Positions 42,618 to 52,563 of a DNA stretch of 64,000 nt are shown one piece after another. The stretch covers positions 3,782,001 to 3,846,000 of the forward strand of contig NZ_CP015750.1 in assembly GCF_001742185.1 (NCBI RefSeq). Reading direction: 5' to 3'. The DNA comes from Pectobacterium wasabiae CFBP 3304. GTDB taxonomy: Bacteria > Pseudomonadota > Gammaproteobacteria > Enterobacterales > Enterobacteriaceae. Numbering within the stretch: the first letter of the stretch is position 1; each line of letters opens with the position of its first letter. The position numbers and the translations under genes are program-made. The notes beneath the pieces are model-generated. The model was not told where the DNA came from. It saw only the letters and a list, made by a program, of their open reading frames with translations, and searched no databases.

Positions 42618-43063
42618 TTTTTTAAGTACAACCCTTTGTTTGGGCTTCACACATAACAGCAACGTTTTTCATTACGAGTATTAACGTATTACCCGACTTA
42701 TTTACGCCTAACTAAGGTGAGCCGCAGGATAAAATAGGATTGTTTTGAATGCGACAGCCAGCGGATACGCGGCTTGAAGTAGGCTGGGAATAAATAAATG
42801 GTTTCCAACGTTCTCAGAGCCTTGTCAGATGAGATCGTCTGGTGCAAAATACGCGCCTTGCAAAATAACCGACGTCTAATAGCGTCGGTTATTTTTTTAC
42901 ATTTATGCTCGTCATACTTCAGTTACAGAGGTATTGGTGTGGTTTCGTACCTTCTCTCTGTGGTTTAGGTTTGTTGGGTATAGGGTCTTCAACGAAAGAG
43001 GCCGGACAACGATCCGGATAGATAATTTTGTGTGTGCCTGTGAGCACAGTGAGGAAAGGAAAG
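42618..43063. other. Intergenic region with orphan terminator; possible sRNA or plaP leader
   Basis: No gene longer than a short peptide is supported in the first 245 bases. A strong terminator at 42863 closes this part. It is too far from the ycgR stop to be its obvious terminator. Sequence between about 42735 (a TAAAAT box at 42731-42736) and 42898 could be a small RNA of about 155 bases. The rest, 42900-43063, is leader sequence of plaP with a CCGGA/TCCGG hairpin near 43003-43018. Confidence 0.4.
42863..42898 (+). terminator. Strong intrinsic terminator upstream of plaP
   Basis: A 12-bp stem AAATAACCGACG / CGTCGGTTATTT with an 8-base loop and T-run. It lies 245 bases past ycgR and about 165 bases before the small frame preceding plaP. 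Confidence 0.9.
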
Positions 43064-43285
43064 ATGGGGCAATCAGTAAGTTTCGCACCGGTGCCCGCCG
43101 GTTTGTGCTGTAAAGGTATTGGTTATGGCGCGACGTTGTCGCAAGTTATCTCTGGTGCTGTTTCAGCCACCTCTTCTCATCGTGATTCAGGCGAGTCCTG
43201 TATCCACTCCCCTATTTTCAGTACGTTTGAGTACGACAACGCTGCTGCAGCCGTGATTAACGGAGGTGTGCGCTATGTCGCTTGA
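43064..43285 (+). CDS. Small upstream frame overlapping plaP (possible YoeI counterpart)
   Basis: A 73-residue frame from ATG 43064, directly preceded by the very strong ribosome site AGGAAAGGAAAG. It begins MGQSVSF and ends GGVRYVA, and its stop lies inside the plaP start region (11-base overlap). E. coli has the small peptide gene yoeI in the same place before plaP. The body of this frame does not look like that 20-residue peptide. It may be a coupled leader peptide, or it may be non-coding. The function is unknown. Confidence 0.45.
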   Translation: MGQSVSFAPVPAGLCCKGIGYGATLSQVISGAVSATSSHRDSGESCIHSPIFSTFEYDNAAAAVINGGVRYVA

Positions 43286-44654
43286 TACGCATCTGTCTAC
43301 TTCTGGCACGACTTCTGCAAAACGCGCTCAGTTAAAAAGAACGCTCACGCTGTGGCCCGTCGTCATGATGGGGCTGGCCTATATGCAGCCGATGACCATT
43401 TTTGATACGTTCGGCATCGTGTCTGGCCTGACTGACGGCCATGTGGCTACCGCCTATGCGTTTGCATTGGTTGCCATTCTGTTCACGGCGCTGAGCTATG
43501 GCAAATTGGTCAAACGTTTTCCATCCGCCGGTTCGGCTTATACCTATGCGCAAAAAGCGATTAGCCCGCACGTCGGGTTTATGGTTGGCTGGTCGTCACT
43601 GTTGGATTATCTGTTCATGCCGATGATCAACATTCTGCTGGCGAAAATCTATCTGGAGGCCATTTTCCCCGGCGTACCGTCGTGGATTTTTGTGGCGGTG
43701 CTGGTCGGGTTAATGACGCTGTTTAACCTACGTGGCATCAATCTGGTTGCTAATCTGAACTCCATTATCGTGGTGGTGCAGGTTGCGATTATGGCGGTAT
43801 TCCTGGGGCTGGTGATCCACGGTGTTTATCTGGGCGAAGGTGCTGGCACATTGACCAGCATGCGTCCGTTCTGGTCCGAGAACGCCCACGTGGTGCCCAT
43901 GATTACCGGAGCCACGATCCTCTGCTTCTCGTTCCTGGGTTTTGACGGCATCAGTTCGTTGTCGGAAGAAACGCAGGATGCAGGTCGGGTGATCCCCAAA
44001 GCCATCTTCCTGACGGCGCTGATCGGCGGTGTGATTTTTGTCGCGGTAGCGTATTTCCTGCAACTGTACTTCCCGGATATCTCGCGTTTTAAAGAGCCGG
44101 ATGCGTCTCAGCCGGAAATTATGCTGTACGTGGCAGGTAAATTCTTCCAGTCCGTTATTCTGGTATTCTCCTGTGTCACGGTGCTGGCATCCGGTATGGC
44201 TGCACACGCAGGCGTCTCCCGTCTGATGTATGTCATGGGGCGTGATGGTGTGTTTCCTGAGCGTTTCTTCGGCTATATCCATCCGAAATGGCGTACACCA
44301 TCGTTGAACGTTCTGCTGGTTGGCGTGATTGCACTGTCGTCGGTGTCGTTCGATCTGGTGACAGCAACGGCGTTGATTAACTTCGGTGCGTTGGTGGCAT
44401 TTACGTTTGTGAACCTGTCAGTGATTTCACAGTTCTATATTCGTGAACGCCGTAACCGTACTGTAAAAGACACCATTAACTTCCTCGTGCTGCCCGTGAT
44501 GGGCGCGTTGACGGTAGGGGCGCTGTGGGTGAATCTGGAAGCCAGTTCGATGACGTTGGGTTTGGTGTGGGCGACGATAGGATTGCTCTATCTGGCGTTT
44601 GTGACGCGAAGTTTCCGCCAGCCAGTGCCGCAATGTAGTGAAGAACCGGTGTAA
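43275..44654 (+). CDS. plaP: Low-affinity putrescine importer PlaP
   Basis: A 459-residue APC-superfamily transporter with 12 helices, very similar to E. coli PlaP (YeeF). It imports putrescine with protons. The motif [19 protein letters not shown] near the N-terminus and [12 protein letters not shown] near residue 225 are family signatures. I chose ATG 43275 because GGAGG lies 8 bases upstream. It is next to sbcB, as in E. coli. Confidence 0.93.
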   Translation: MSLDTHLSTSGTTSAKRAQLKRTLTLWPVVMMGLAYMQPMTIFDTFGIVSGLTDGHVATAYAFALVAILFTALSYGKLVKRFPSAGSAYTYAQKAISPHVGFMVGWSSLLDYLFMPMINILLAKIYLEAIFPGVPSWIFVAVLVGLMTLFNLRGINLVANLNSIIVVVQVAIMAVFLGLVIHGVYLGEGAGTLTSMRPFWSENAHVVPMITGATILCFSFLGFDGISSLSEETQDAGRVIPKAIFLTALIGGVIFVAVAYFLQLYFPDISRFKEPDASQPEIMLYVAGKFFQSVILVFSCVTVLASGMAAHAGVSRLMYVMGRDGVFPERFFGYIHPKWRTPSLNVLLVGVIALSSVSFDLVTATALINFGALVAFTFVNLSVISQFYIRERRNRTVKDTINFLVLPVMGALTVGALWVNLEASSMTLGLVWATIGLLYLAFVTRSFRQPVPQCSEEPV

Positions 44655-44679
44655 GCCAATTGATGACTTACCTATGAAG

Positions 44680-44710
44680 AAAAAGCGGAGCCAGTGAGCT
44701 CCGCTTTTTT
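44680..44710. terminator. Bidirectional terminator between plaP and sbcB
   Basis: AAAGCGGAGC / GCTCCGCTTT with A-run on the left and T-run on the right, between the convergent genes plaP and sbcB. Confidence 0.9.
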
Positions 44711-44715
44711 ATGTC

Positions 44716-46143
44716 TTAGCCGACCAATTCCTGCGCATAGGCGTACAGGGCTTTTAGCTGCGTCATCTTCTCTTTATCGTCTTCATGCCGTTGATACAGG
44801 TCGCTGAGCTCTGACAGATAGTTTTGCAAGCGTTCCGGTGTAAATACCGCACGCCGATGTTGTAGCCAGCGCTGCTGTTCGCGGTCATCCAGCGTGCCGG
44901 GGAAATTGCGGGCGCGGTAACGGAAGAACAGCGGTTCCAGACGATTATCGGCAAACGTGAGATCCAACGCAGGGAGGTTCTGCGGTGCGGTCTCTTGAAT
45001 GATCTTCATCGCCATACGATCGGCATCGCCAAAGAAGCCATCATAAAGTCGTAAATCGACATCATCGGATGCGGCGAAAGCGGGGGCTTCAGCAAACAGT
45101 TCCACCACTTTTTCCCTGACGTCCGAATTGTTACGCAGCAGCGCCAGATTATCCAGGCAGCGTTGACGATCGATACCCAGCCTTTCTGCATCTTCCGGCC
45201 GTAAGGTATTGGCTGGCGCTAATACCGGGCATTTATTAATATGCACCAGTTTGAGCGGGACCGCACTCTGATCGGCAGTTAACGCATCCCGGCGGGTATA
45301 TAACCGCTCACGTAATGCTTGGCTATCCAACTCCAGCAGTGGCGTCATATCGCCCGCCAAATCGCACATGATGACTGCATTACGGTTGTCCGGGTGCCAG
45401 GCGAGCGGTGCGACCCAACTGGTGTTGCTTCTCGCTGCGCCAAACATGCCGGAAACGTGAACAAGCGGCTTCATTTGCGGGATATCGATCAGCGCAGAAA
45501 GCTTGTTTTTGTTACGCAACGGGAACAAATACTCAAACAGCTTGGGCTGCGCCTGCTTGAACAGTTTCGCCATGGCGATGGTGGCATAAACGTCAGACAT
45601 CGCATCGTGCGCCTGCTCGTGTGCAATGCCGTTTGCCTTCGTCAGGTGCTCAAGACGGAAACTGGGCAGGCCGTCATCGTTTTCGGGCCAGACGATGCCT
45701 TCTGGGCGCAGGGCATAGCAGGCGCGTAGCGCATCCAGCAGATCCCAACGGGAATTACCGTGCTGCCAACTGTAAGCGTAAGGATCGTAGAAGTTGCGAT
45801 AGAAAATGTTGCGGCTGACTTCATCATCAAAGCGGATGTTGTTGTAGCCCATAATGCAAGTGCCTGGCACGCTGAACGCCTCATGAATCTGGCGGGCGAA
45901 TTCCGCTTCATTGACGCCTCTGGCTAGCGCGACCTGCGGGGTAATACCGGTGATCATCACCGCTTCCGGTTCTGGCAGGTAATCATCGGTTGGCCGACAA
46001 TAGATAACTAACGGCTCACCGATAATATTGAAATCCATATCGGTACGGACACCCGCAAACTGCGCAGGGCGATCGCGCGCGGGGTGTTTGCCGAATGTCT
46101 CGTAGTCATGTATGAAAAAAGTGGGTTGTGTTTTCTCGGCCAT
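44716..46143 (-). CDS. sbcB: Exodeoxyribonuclease I
   Basis: A 475-residue 3'-to-5' single-strand DNA exonuclease, the same length as E. coli ExoI. It acts in recombination and mismatch repair. The DEDDh exonuclease motifs are visible: FIHDYETFG near residue 11, YNNIRFDDEVSRN near residue 105, and HDAMSDVYATIAMAK near residue 180. A C-terminal SH3-like and helical extension follows. Located next to plaP as in E. coli. Confidence 0.97.
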   Translation of the reverse strand: MAEKTQPTFFIHDYETFGKHPARDRPAQFAGVRTDMDFNIIGEPLVIYCRPTDDYLPEPEAVMITGITPQVALARGVNEAEFARQIHEAFSVPGTCIMGYNNIRFDDEVSRNIFYRNFYDPYAYSWQHGNSRWDLLDALRACYALRPEGIVWPENDDGLPSFRLEHLTKANGIAHEQAHDAMSDVYATIAMAKLFKQAQPKLFEYLFPLRNKNKLSALIDIPQMKPLVHVSGMFGAARSNTSWVAPLAWHPDNRNAVIMCDLAGDMTPLLELDSQALRERLYTRRDALTADQSAVPLKLVHINKCPVLAPANTLRPEDAERLGIDRQRCLDNLALLRNNSDVREKVVELFAEAPAFAASDDVDLRLYDGFFGDADRMAMKIIQETAPQNLPALDLTFADNRLEPLFFRYRARNFPGTLDDREQQRWLQHRRAVFTPERLQNYLSELSDLYQRHEDDKEKMTQLKALYAYAQELVG

Positions 46144-46337
46144 ATATGCAGTTAGCTACGTGTACGCGCTGAGCCTGAAGTTAGGCAAACAGCCTGGAAA
46201 ACGGTAAGGATATCATTGAATCTACTTTTCTGCGGCGCTTTCCTGATTTGCATCACTTCTCTGACTTACATCAATAGGCGGGTAGACATAATCGCTAGGC
46301 ATGACTGTGTCCATTCGGTTACAATTTTCGTTCTAAT

Positions 46338-46356
46338 GCGAATGATAATTAAATTC
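46338..46356 (+). promoter_or_regulatory. Candidate Fur box of the siderophore ABC operon
   Basis: GCGAATGATAATTAAATTC matches the 19-bp Fur consensus GATAATGATAATCATTATC at 13 of 19 positions, including the central AATGATAAT. It lies about 50 bases before the substrate-binding protein start, so iron repression is expected. Confidence 0.75.
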
Positions 46357-46406
46357 GATGATTTACGAAATTATCTCAATGCTTAATTCCGATAAAGGAG
46401 AAAAGA

Positions 46407-47357
46407 ATGCGGTTTCCCTCGATGATAAAAATGACGTTGCTGGCTTCTGCGTTAGTGGTAGCTGGCTGCGATCAGTCTGATTCAACACCTACTACAAGCA
46501 ACACTGTAGCGATCGAACATACAAAAGGTGTGACGCAGGTTCCTGTGAATCCGAAAAAAGTCATCGTGTTTGATACCGCTATTCTGGATACGTTGACCGC
46601 GTTGAACATTGAGATTGCGGGCGTGCCGCAGGGTGATGCGAAAATATTTCCAGATGTCCTCGCCCAATATAAAGATAGCAAGTACCTGAATGCGGGTACG
46701 CTGTTTGAACCTAACTATGAAGCGATTAGCAGTGCAGCGCCTGATTTAATCATTGGCGGTGGTCGGGCTCGTGACGCCTATGACAAATTAAATGCGATTG
46801 CCCCGACGATCGCTTTGGATGTTGACGATCACCAGTTTATGACCAGTTTTACGCAGCGAGTCGAACAACTGGGAGAAATTTTTAGCAAGCAAGACGTAGC
46901 TAAAGCCAAACTGGATGATTTTAAACAACGCATCGCTCAAACGCATGAAAAAGCCGATAAAGCGGGTACGGCGTTGTTGATTATGGTGACTGGCGGAAAA
47001 ATGTCGGCATATGGTCCGAAATCGCGTTTCGGCTTTGTGTTTGATGAATTGGGATTTAAACCGGCAACAGAATTTCCTGATTCTGGCCGCCACGGTAATA
47101 TCGTGACGTCCGAACTGCTGTTAAGCGCTAATCCGGATTGGCTGTTTGTCTTCGATCGTGACAGCGCCATTGGTAACCAGAAAGAAGGTCAATCAGCAAA
47201 ACAGGTTCTGGATAACCCATTGGTGAATAAAACCAATGCCTGGCAGAACAACCGTGTCATTTACCTTGATTCCTCTTCGATTTATGTTGCGGGCGGGCTG
47301 CAAAGCTATCTGCGTTTGATCGACGATGTTAATAAAGCTCTTGATGCCAAACCCTAA
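46407..47357 (+). CDS. Siderophore ABC transporter substrate-binding lipoprotein
   Basis: A 316-residue protein of the FatB/CeuE/YclQ type. A lipoprotein signal ends in the lipobox VAGC (Cys about 21), followed by a Ser/Thr-rich linker. Two lobes joined by a helix mark the class III siderophore-binding fold. DLIIGGGRARD and PDWLFVFDRD are typical stretches. It binds an iron-catecholate or similar complex in the periplasm and hands it to the two permeases after it. The exact siderophore is unknown. A Fur box lies upstream. Confidence 0.88.
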   Translation: MRFPSMIKMTLLASALVVAGCDQSDSTPTTSNTVAIEHTKGVTQVPVNPKKVIVFDTAILDTLTALNIEIAGVPQGDAKIFPDVLAQYKDSKYLNAGTLFEPNYEAISSAAPDLIIGGGRARDAYDKLNAIAPTIALDVDDHQFMTSFTQRVEQLGEIFSKQDVAKAKLDDFKQRIAQTHEKADKAGTALLIMVTGGKMSAYGPKSRFGFVFDELGFKPATEFPDSGRHGNIVTSELLLSANPDWLFVFDRDSAIGNQKEGQSAKQVLDNPLVNKTNAWQNNRVIYLDSSSIYVAGGLQSYLRLIDDVNKALDAKP

Positions 47358-47366
47358 GACAGCGTC

Positions 47367-48338
47367 GTGACTTCGGTAATGAAAGCGTTTTATTTTTCGG
47401 CTGGTACCTTCCTCATGCTGGGGATGGTTACCGCCAGTCTGTTTATTGGGGCAGGGCAAGTCACGCTCGATGCGGTCTGGACCGACCCGATGATGCGTGA
47501 CATTTTCTTTATCAGCCGCGTGCCACGCACGCTGGCACTGCTATTGGCCGGGAGTGCCATGAGCGTCGCCGGGTTGATCATGCAATTGCTTACGCAGAAC
47601 CGTTTTGTCGAACCTTCACTGGCGGGTACAACCCAGTCTGCGGGGTTTGGCCTACTGGTTGTGATGGTGATCGCGCCCTCGGCCTCCCTGATGGTGAAAA
47701 TGGCCGTTGCCAGCGTGTTTGCGATGGTTGGCACATTACTGTTTATGATGCTGCTGCGGCGTATTGTCCTCAAATCAGCACTGGTCGTGCCGCTGGTTGG
47801 GATCATGCTGGGGTCGGTAATCGGTGCGGTGACTACATTCGGCGCAATGTATTATGACTTGTTGCAGTCGCTTGGTAGTTGGGAAGCAGGAGATTTTTCC
47901 GGCATTTTACAAGGGCGATATGAACTGCTCTGGCTGGTGGGGGTCCTCACGCTATTGGCATGCTGGACAGCAGATCGTTTTACCGTTGCGGGAATGGGGC
48001 GTGAGTTCTCTGTCAATGTCGGTCTGAACTATCGAAAGGTTATGTTGCTGGGGCTTTCCATCATTGCGGTGATTAGCGGTGTTGTCGTCGTTGTTGTGGG
48101 GGCCTTGCCGTTTCTGGGGCTGATCGTGCCGAACCTCATCAGTATGCTGATGGGGGATAACGTAAGAAAAACCATCCCTTGGGTTTGTTTGCTTGGCGGC
48201 GGGCTCGTGCTGCTGTGCGATATTATTGGCCGAGTGGTACGTTATCCGTTCGAAATTCCAGTGAGTGTTATTCTGGGTGTGATTGGGGCCGTCGTGTTCC
48301 TTCTCCTGTTGTTGAGTCAGAAACGTCATGTCAGTTAA
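47367..48338 (+). CDS. Siderophore ABC transporter permease 1
   Basis: A 323-residue BtuCD/FecCD-family permease with about 9-10 helices. The family's RVPRTLALLLAGSAMSVAG and LPFLGLIVPNLISMLMG are seen, the latter being the loop that contacts the ATPase. The start could be GTG 47367 or ATG 47379. Neither has a strong ribosome site. It lies 9 bases past the binding-protein gene and overlaps the next permease by 11 bases. Confidence 0.9.
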   Translation: MTSVMKAFYFSAGTFLMLGMVTASLFIGAGQVTLDAVWTDPMMRDIFFISRVPRTLALLLAGSAMSVAGLIMQLLTQNRFVEPSLAGTTQSAGFGLLVVMVIAPSASLMVKMAVASVFAMVGTLLFMMLLRRIVLKSALVVPLVGIMLGSVIGAVTTFGAMYYDLLQSLGSWEAGDFSGILQGRYELLWLVGVLTLLACWTADRFTVAGMGREFSVNVGLNYRKVMLLGLSIIAVISGVVVVVVGALPFLGLIVPNLISMLMGDNVRKTIPWVCLLGGGLVLLCDIIGRVVRYPFEIPVSVILGVIGAVVFLLLLLSQKRHVS

Positions 48339-49335
48339 TGAATTCAAAGTTGATACCCACACTACAACGGCACCCGAGGCGCGTAGCATTGCGCCTTATC
48401 GGCGTTTGTGGTGGTTGGGCGCGGGGGCATTAGCGGCAATCGTGGTGTTCATGACCATCAACCTGGGCGGTAACCTGCGCTACATCCTGGTACACCGTGG
48501 TTTGATTTTATCTACCATGGTGCTGGTGGCGTTTTCCGCTGGTGTGTCAACGGTACTGTTCCAGACGGTGACCAATAACCGAATTCTCACGCCATCTATC
48601 ATGGGGTTTGAGGCGCTGTTTGTCCTGCTGCAAACGGTGGTTCTGTTCTTCTTTGGGGTACAAGGCATTACGGCGGTTGGTGTTAGCGGCAAGTTTATCC
48701 TCGAAGCGTTGCTACTGGTGTTGTTTTCCTCACTACTCTATCGCGGCCTGTTTACCGGGCGTCACAGTAATTTGCATCTGGTTCTGCTGGTCGGCATCAT
48801 TTGCGGGACATTGTTTCGCAGTGCTTCCAGCCTGATGCAGCGCCTCCTGACACCCGGAGAATTCGCGGTACTGCAAGGTAGAATGTTTGCCACCTTTACT
48901 CGTGCTGCACCGGAACTGATCGGGCTGTCTGCCGCGATCATACTGATTGTTGGGCTGTACGTGTGGCGACTGCGTTTCCAACTGGATGTACTGGCATTAG
49001 GGAAAAACACGGCGATTAATCTGGGTATTGCATATAAACGTCATGTGACGGTGGTGCTGTTGCTGGTGTCTGTGCTAGTTGCTGTTTCAACAGCGTTGGT
49101 GGGCCCGTTAACCTTTTTAGGATTTATGGTGGCGAATTTAGCCTATCTGATCGCCGGTTCCCGTCAGCATCGTATTTTGCTGCCTACTGCGTTTTTGCTT
49201 GGCATTATCGCGCTAGTAGGGGGGCAGTTGATTCTGGAACACCTGTTGGGCATGGCAGGGGCGCTATCTGTGGTGCTCGAATTTATCGGAGGATCGCTGT
49301 TTATTGTGTTGCTACTGAAAAAGGTTTCCGTGTGA
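48328..49335 (+). CDS. Siderophore ABC transporter permease 2
   Basis: A 335-residue FecCD-family permease with about 9 helices, of the YclO/CeuC/VctG type. VGPLTFLGFMVANLAYLIAG is the ATPase-contacting loop. The N-terminal 30 residues are soluble, which is usual for this subgroup. It overlaps both neighbours, so the four genes form a tight operon. Confidence 0.9.
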   Translation: MSVNEFKVDTHTTTAPEARSIAPYRRLWWLGAGALAAIVVFMTINLGGNLRYILVHRGLILSTMVLVAFSAGVSTVLFQTVTNNRILTPSIMGFEALFVLLQTVVLFFFGVQGITAVGVSGKFILEALLLVLFSSLLYRGLFTGRHSNLHLVLLVGIICGTLFRSASSLMQRLLTPGEFAVLQGRMFATFTRAAPELIGLSAAIILIVGLYVWRLRFQLDVLALGKNTAINLGIAYKRHVTVVLLLVSVLVAVSTALVGPLTFLGFMVANLAYLIAGSRQHRILLPTAFLLGIIALVGGQLILEHLLGMAGALSVVLEFIGGSLFIVLLLKKVSV

Positions 49336-50090
49336 TTGAGATCGGCAATGTAACTAAAACATATAATAATGTGACGGTATTGAATAATGTCACGGCGACG
49401 GTGCCTCGTGGTGGCGTCACGTCGATTATCGGCCCGAATGGTGCAGGAAAATCGACACTGTTATCCATCATTAGTCGCTTGCTGGATGCGGATCAAGGGC
49501 AGGTAAAAGTGAATGGCATGGATGTCATGACAACGCCAAGCGATAAACTGGCAACGTGCTTGTCTGTTCTACGGCAGGAAAATCAATTTACCAGCCGCCT
49601 AACGGTAGCAGAATTGGTGGGTTTTGGACGCTATCCCTATACCAAAGGGCGACTGAACGCGGATGACCAAGAACGTATTAGTGCTGCGCTGGCTTTCCTC
49701 AACTTGACCGAACTGAAAGATCGGTTTTTAGATGAGCTTTCCGGTGGTCAGCGGCAGCGTGCCTATGTTGCGATGGTGCTGTGTCAGGATACGGAGTATG
49801 TGTTACTGGATGAACCGCTGAATAATCTGGATATGAAACACGCCGTGGCGATGATGAAGCAGATTCGCCGTGCGGCCGATGAGTTAGGTAAAACCATCGT
49901 GCTGGTGATCCACGATATCAACTTTGCTTCCGCCTATTCGGACTACATTATTGCTATGCGCAAAGGGCAGATTATCTATACGGGAAAACCGAAAGACATC
50001 ATGGTATCCGATGTTCTGGAAGATATTTTCGATACAGAAGTGGCCATTGAAGAGGTTCATAACCAGCGCATCGCAGTATATTACCGCTGA
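49332..50090 (+). CDS. Siderophore ABC transporter ATP-binding protein
   Basis: A 252-residue ATPase of the FepC/YclP type. Walker A is IGPNGAGKSTLL near residue 36, the signature [15 protein letters not shown] is near residue 137, and Walker B is YVLLDEPLNNLD near residue 155. The GTG start at 49332 overlaps the upstream stop by 4 bases (GTGA). Its own stop at 50088-50090 is followed at once by an ERIC element. Confidence 0.93.
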   Translation: MIEIGNVTKTYNNVTVLNNVTATVPRGGVTSIIGPNGAGKSTLLSIISRLLDADQGQVKVNGMDVMTTPSDKLATCLSVLRQENQFTSRLTVAELVGFGRYPYTKGRLNADDQERISAALAFLNLTELKDRFLDELSGGQRQRAYVAMVLCQDTEYVLLDEPLNNLDMKHAVAMMKQIRRAADELGKTIVLVIHDINFASAYSDYIIAMRKGQIIYTGKPKDIMVSDVLEDIFDTEVAIEEVHNQRIAVYYR

Positions 50091-50215
50091 ATACCCGTCA
50101 TACTTCAAGCCGCATGTACGTTGACTTCTCTTACTCACCCCAGTCACTTACTTGAGTAAGCTCCTGGGGACTCGAGCGGTCGTTGCCTGCATGCAACTCG
50201 AATTATTTAGGGTAT
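50091..50215. repeat. Full-length ERIC element, inverted orientation
   Basis: A 125-bp ERIC repeat in the opposite orientation to the one at 13313. It starts ATACCCGTCATACTTCAAG and ends AACTCGAATTATTTAGGGTA, with the central TCACTTACTTGAGTAAGCTC. It begins on the base after the stop codon of the siderophore ATPase gene. Confidence 0.92.
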
Positions 50216-50338
50216 GGTTTGGTGACAGAGTATCCGCTTGGCGATGCGTTAGCGCAAAGGGCGTAAGCACTGCTTGAAAGACGCTGGGTATAACCTGTAT
50301 GGTGAATGCATAAAGAATTTATGTATGACTTGAGGTAA

Positions 50339-50665
<327 letters not shown>

Positions 50666-50688
50666 TCTGATACTTCGTCTTCTATCGT

Positions 50689-50716
50689 AAAAGGATCGCT
50701 TCGGCGGTCCTTTTTT
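50689..50716 (+). terminator. Terminator after tmaR
   Basis: AAAAGGATCGC / GCGGTCCTTTTTT with a TTCG tetraloop and T6 run, 24 bases past the stop. Confidence 0.93.
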
Positions 50717-50774
50717 GTATGTGTGCTGGGCGTAATGCCCAGAAAGAGTATCAACTGAAAGGCTTTTCTCACGT

Positions 50775-51605
50775 TTATTCACTCCGGCGGCGAACAAAAC
50801 TGGCGGAGAGCCGATCGAGTAGGATAGCCATAAGCACCACTACGACTCCGCTTTGTAAACCCAAGCCGATATCGAGTTGCTGAATACTGCTGAGAATATC
50901 GTTACCCAACCCGCCCGCGCCGACCATTGATGCAATGATCACCATCGACATCGCCATCATAATCGTCTGGTTAACCCCCGCCATGATTGAGGGTTGAGCG
51001 GCAGGTAACTGTACTTTCCACAAGAGTTGCCACGGCGTGCAGCCAAAGGCGATACCCGCTTCGATGCGGGCAGCGTTCACCTGGCGAATCCCCAGATCGG
51101 TCAGGCGCACAACCGGTGGCATGGAAAACAAAATGGTGGCGAAAATGCCCGGAGGACGGCCGAGTCCGAACAATATTGTGGCTGGAATCAAGTAGACAAA
51201 CGCGGGCATGGTCTGCATAAAATCCAACAATGTACGCACCATACTGCCGATTACTGCACGTCGCGCACTCCAGATCCCTAGAGGAATACCGATCAGCAGG
51301 CTGAAAACAGCGGAAGAGAGCGTCAGGGCGAGGGTAATCGATGCGTGTTCGCTGTAGCCGCTATAAATGATGTACAAGGTGGCGAGTAATGCGAACAGTG
51401 CGAACCCTTTACCGATGCGCCAGAGCCCGATGCCAACAGATAGGATCACTAATCCCCATGGTGTTAGCCATCCCGTCAAGGTTTCTATTCCCCCTGCGAA
51501 GGTATCAATACCCGTTGCCAGTGTGTCAAAAAAGCCACCGGCTTGCGATAGCATGGCGTGGATCGCGCTATCGATCTGGCGACTAAAATCTAATGGATAG
51601 GTCAT
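50775..51605 (-). CDS. choW: Choline ABC transporter permease (ChoW-like)
   Basis: A 276-residue permease of the ProW/OpuB/ChoW type with about 6-7 helices. The EAA-like loop ARIEAGIAFGCTPWQLLWKVQLP near residue 180 contacts the ATPase. It lies 11 bases after the ATPase gene choV. The related binding protein gene choX is encoded 2.5 kb away, divergently, after choline sulfatase. The choline assignment rests on that context. Betaine or related compounds are possible. Confidence 0.85.
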   Translation of the reverse strand: MTYPLDFSRQIDSAIHAMLSQAGGFFDTLATGIDTFAGGIETLTGWLTPWGLVILSVGIGLWRIGKGFALFALLATLYIIYSGYSEHASITLALTLSSAVFSLLIGIPLGIWSARRAVIGSMVRTLLDFMQTMPAFVYLIPATILFGLGRPPGIFATILFSMPPVVRLTDLGIRQVNAARIEAGIAFGCTPWQLLWKVQLPAAQPSIMAGVNQTIMMAMSMVIIASMVGAGGLGNDILSSIQQLDIGLGLQSGVVVVLMAILLDRLSASFVRRRSE

Positions 51606-51616
51606 AATTTATCTTC

Positions 51617-52459
51617 TCAGGGAGTTGCCTCGGTATCAGCATAACTTTCTGCCAGTTGCCAGCGTGAGGTGTCCACACCGGAAAAAAAATGACGTACATA
51701 AGGTGTTGCGGGTGTATTGATGAGCGCTTCTGGTTGCCCGACCTGTACCAGATGGCCTTGTTCCATGATGGCAATACGCGTTCCCAGCCGTAGCGCTTCT
51801 TCCATGTCATGTGTGACAAACACGATGGTACGCAATTGTTGCGCCTGTAACGTCAGCAATAGCGATTGCATTTCCCGACGAATGATTGGGTCCAACGCGG
51901 AAAACGCCTCATCCATCAGCAGCACAGACGGATTCACAACCAGCGCTCTGGCAAGCCCGACCCGTTGCTGCATCCCGCCCGAAAGCTGGTGGGGGTAGTG
52001 ACTTGCTACCTGGCTGAGTCCGACCTGTTCCAGCATATCCCGTGCTTTCTGGTGACGCGCCGCCCGGCCCACTCCGGCAACTTCCAGACCGAATGCCACG
52101 TTATCCAATACGGTACGTTCATCAAAAAGCGCGAAAGACTGAAAGACCATGCCCATTTTTTGGCGACGCAAGGCGATCATTTGTGCGGATGAGAGCGATG
52201 CCAACTCTTGGCCGTCAAATAACACTGAACCATCGCTTGGGGGAATCAGAAAATTCAGTGTACGTAAAAGCGTTGATTTTCCTGAACCGGAAAGGCCGAC
52301 AATGACAAAGACTTCACCCGGATAGATTTTCAGATTGATATTATTCAGTGCATTAACTGATGTCTGTTTTTTAGCTCGGAAAAAACACCGTCTTTCGGCT
52401 TTAGTATAATAATTCTTATTTATCTCACGCAATTCTATTATTGGCTCTGGCATAGTCAT
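51617..52459 (-). CDS. choV: Choline ABC transporter ATP-binding protein (ChoV-like)
   Basis: A 280-residue ATPase of the ProV/OpuA type but without the C-terminal CBS domains of ProV (400 residues), as in ChoV. Walker A is VGLSGSGKSTLLR near residue 61, the signature LSGGMQQRVGLARAL, and Walker B VLLMDEAFSALDP. The N-terminus has an insertion typical of the quaternary-amine group (KAERRCFFRAKKQTSVNALN). It is the first gene of choVW. Confidence 0.87.
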   Translation of the reverse strand: MTMPEPIIELREINKNYYTKAERRCFFRAKKQTSVNALNNINLKIYPGEVFVIVGLSGSGKSTLLRTLNFLIPPSDGSVLFDGQELASLSSAQMIALRRQKMGMVFQSFALFDERTVLDNVAFGLEVAGVGRAARHQKARDMLEQVGLSQVASHYPHQLSGGMQQRVGLARALVVNPSVLLMDEAFSALDPIIRREMQSLLLTLQAQQLRTIVFVTHDMEEALRLGTRIAIMEQGHLVQVGQPEALINTPATPYVRHFFSGVDTSRWQLAESYADTEATP

Positions 52460-52563
52460 ACCGCATATTTATCTGAAATCCGCTATACGCTAACCTAAAA
52501 TAACCAGGCGAAGTTAAATATTTGATTGAGTGAATAGACATATTCCACATTAGCTTAGCAATA

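Noticed and set aside
42907..42927. Short stretch similar to an ERIC end (GTCATACTTCAGTTACA)
   Set aside because: Only about 15 bases fit and the flanks do not. Too short to call a repeat.
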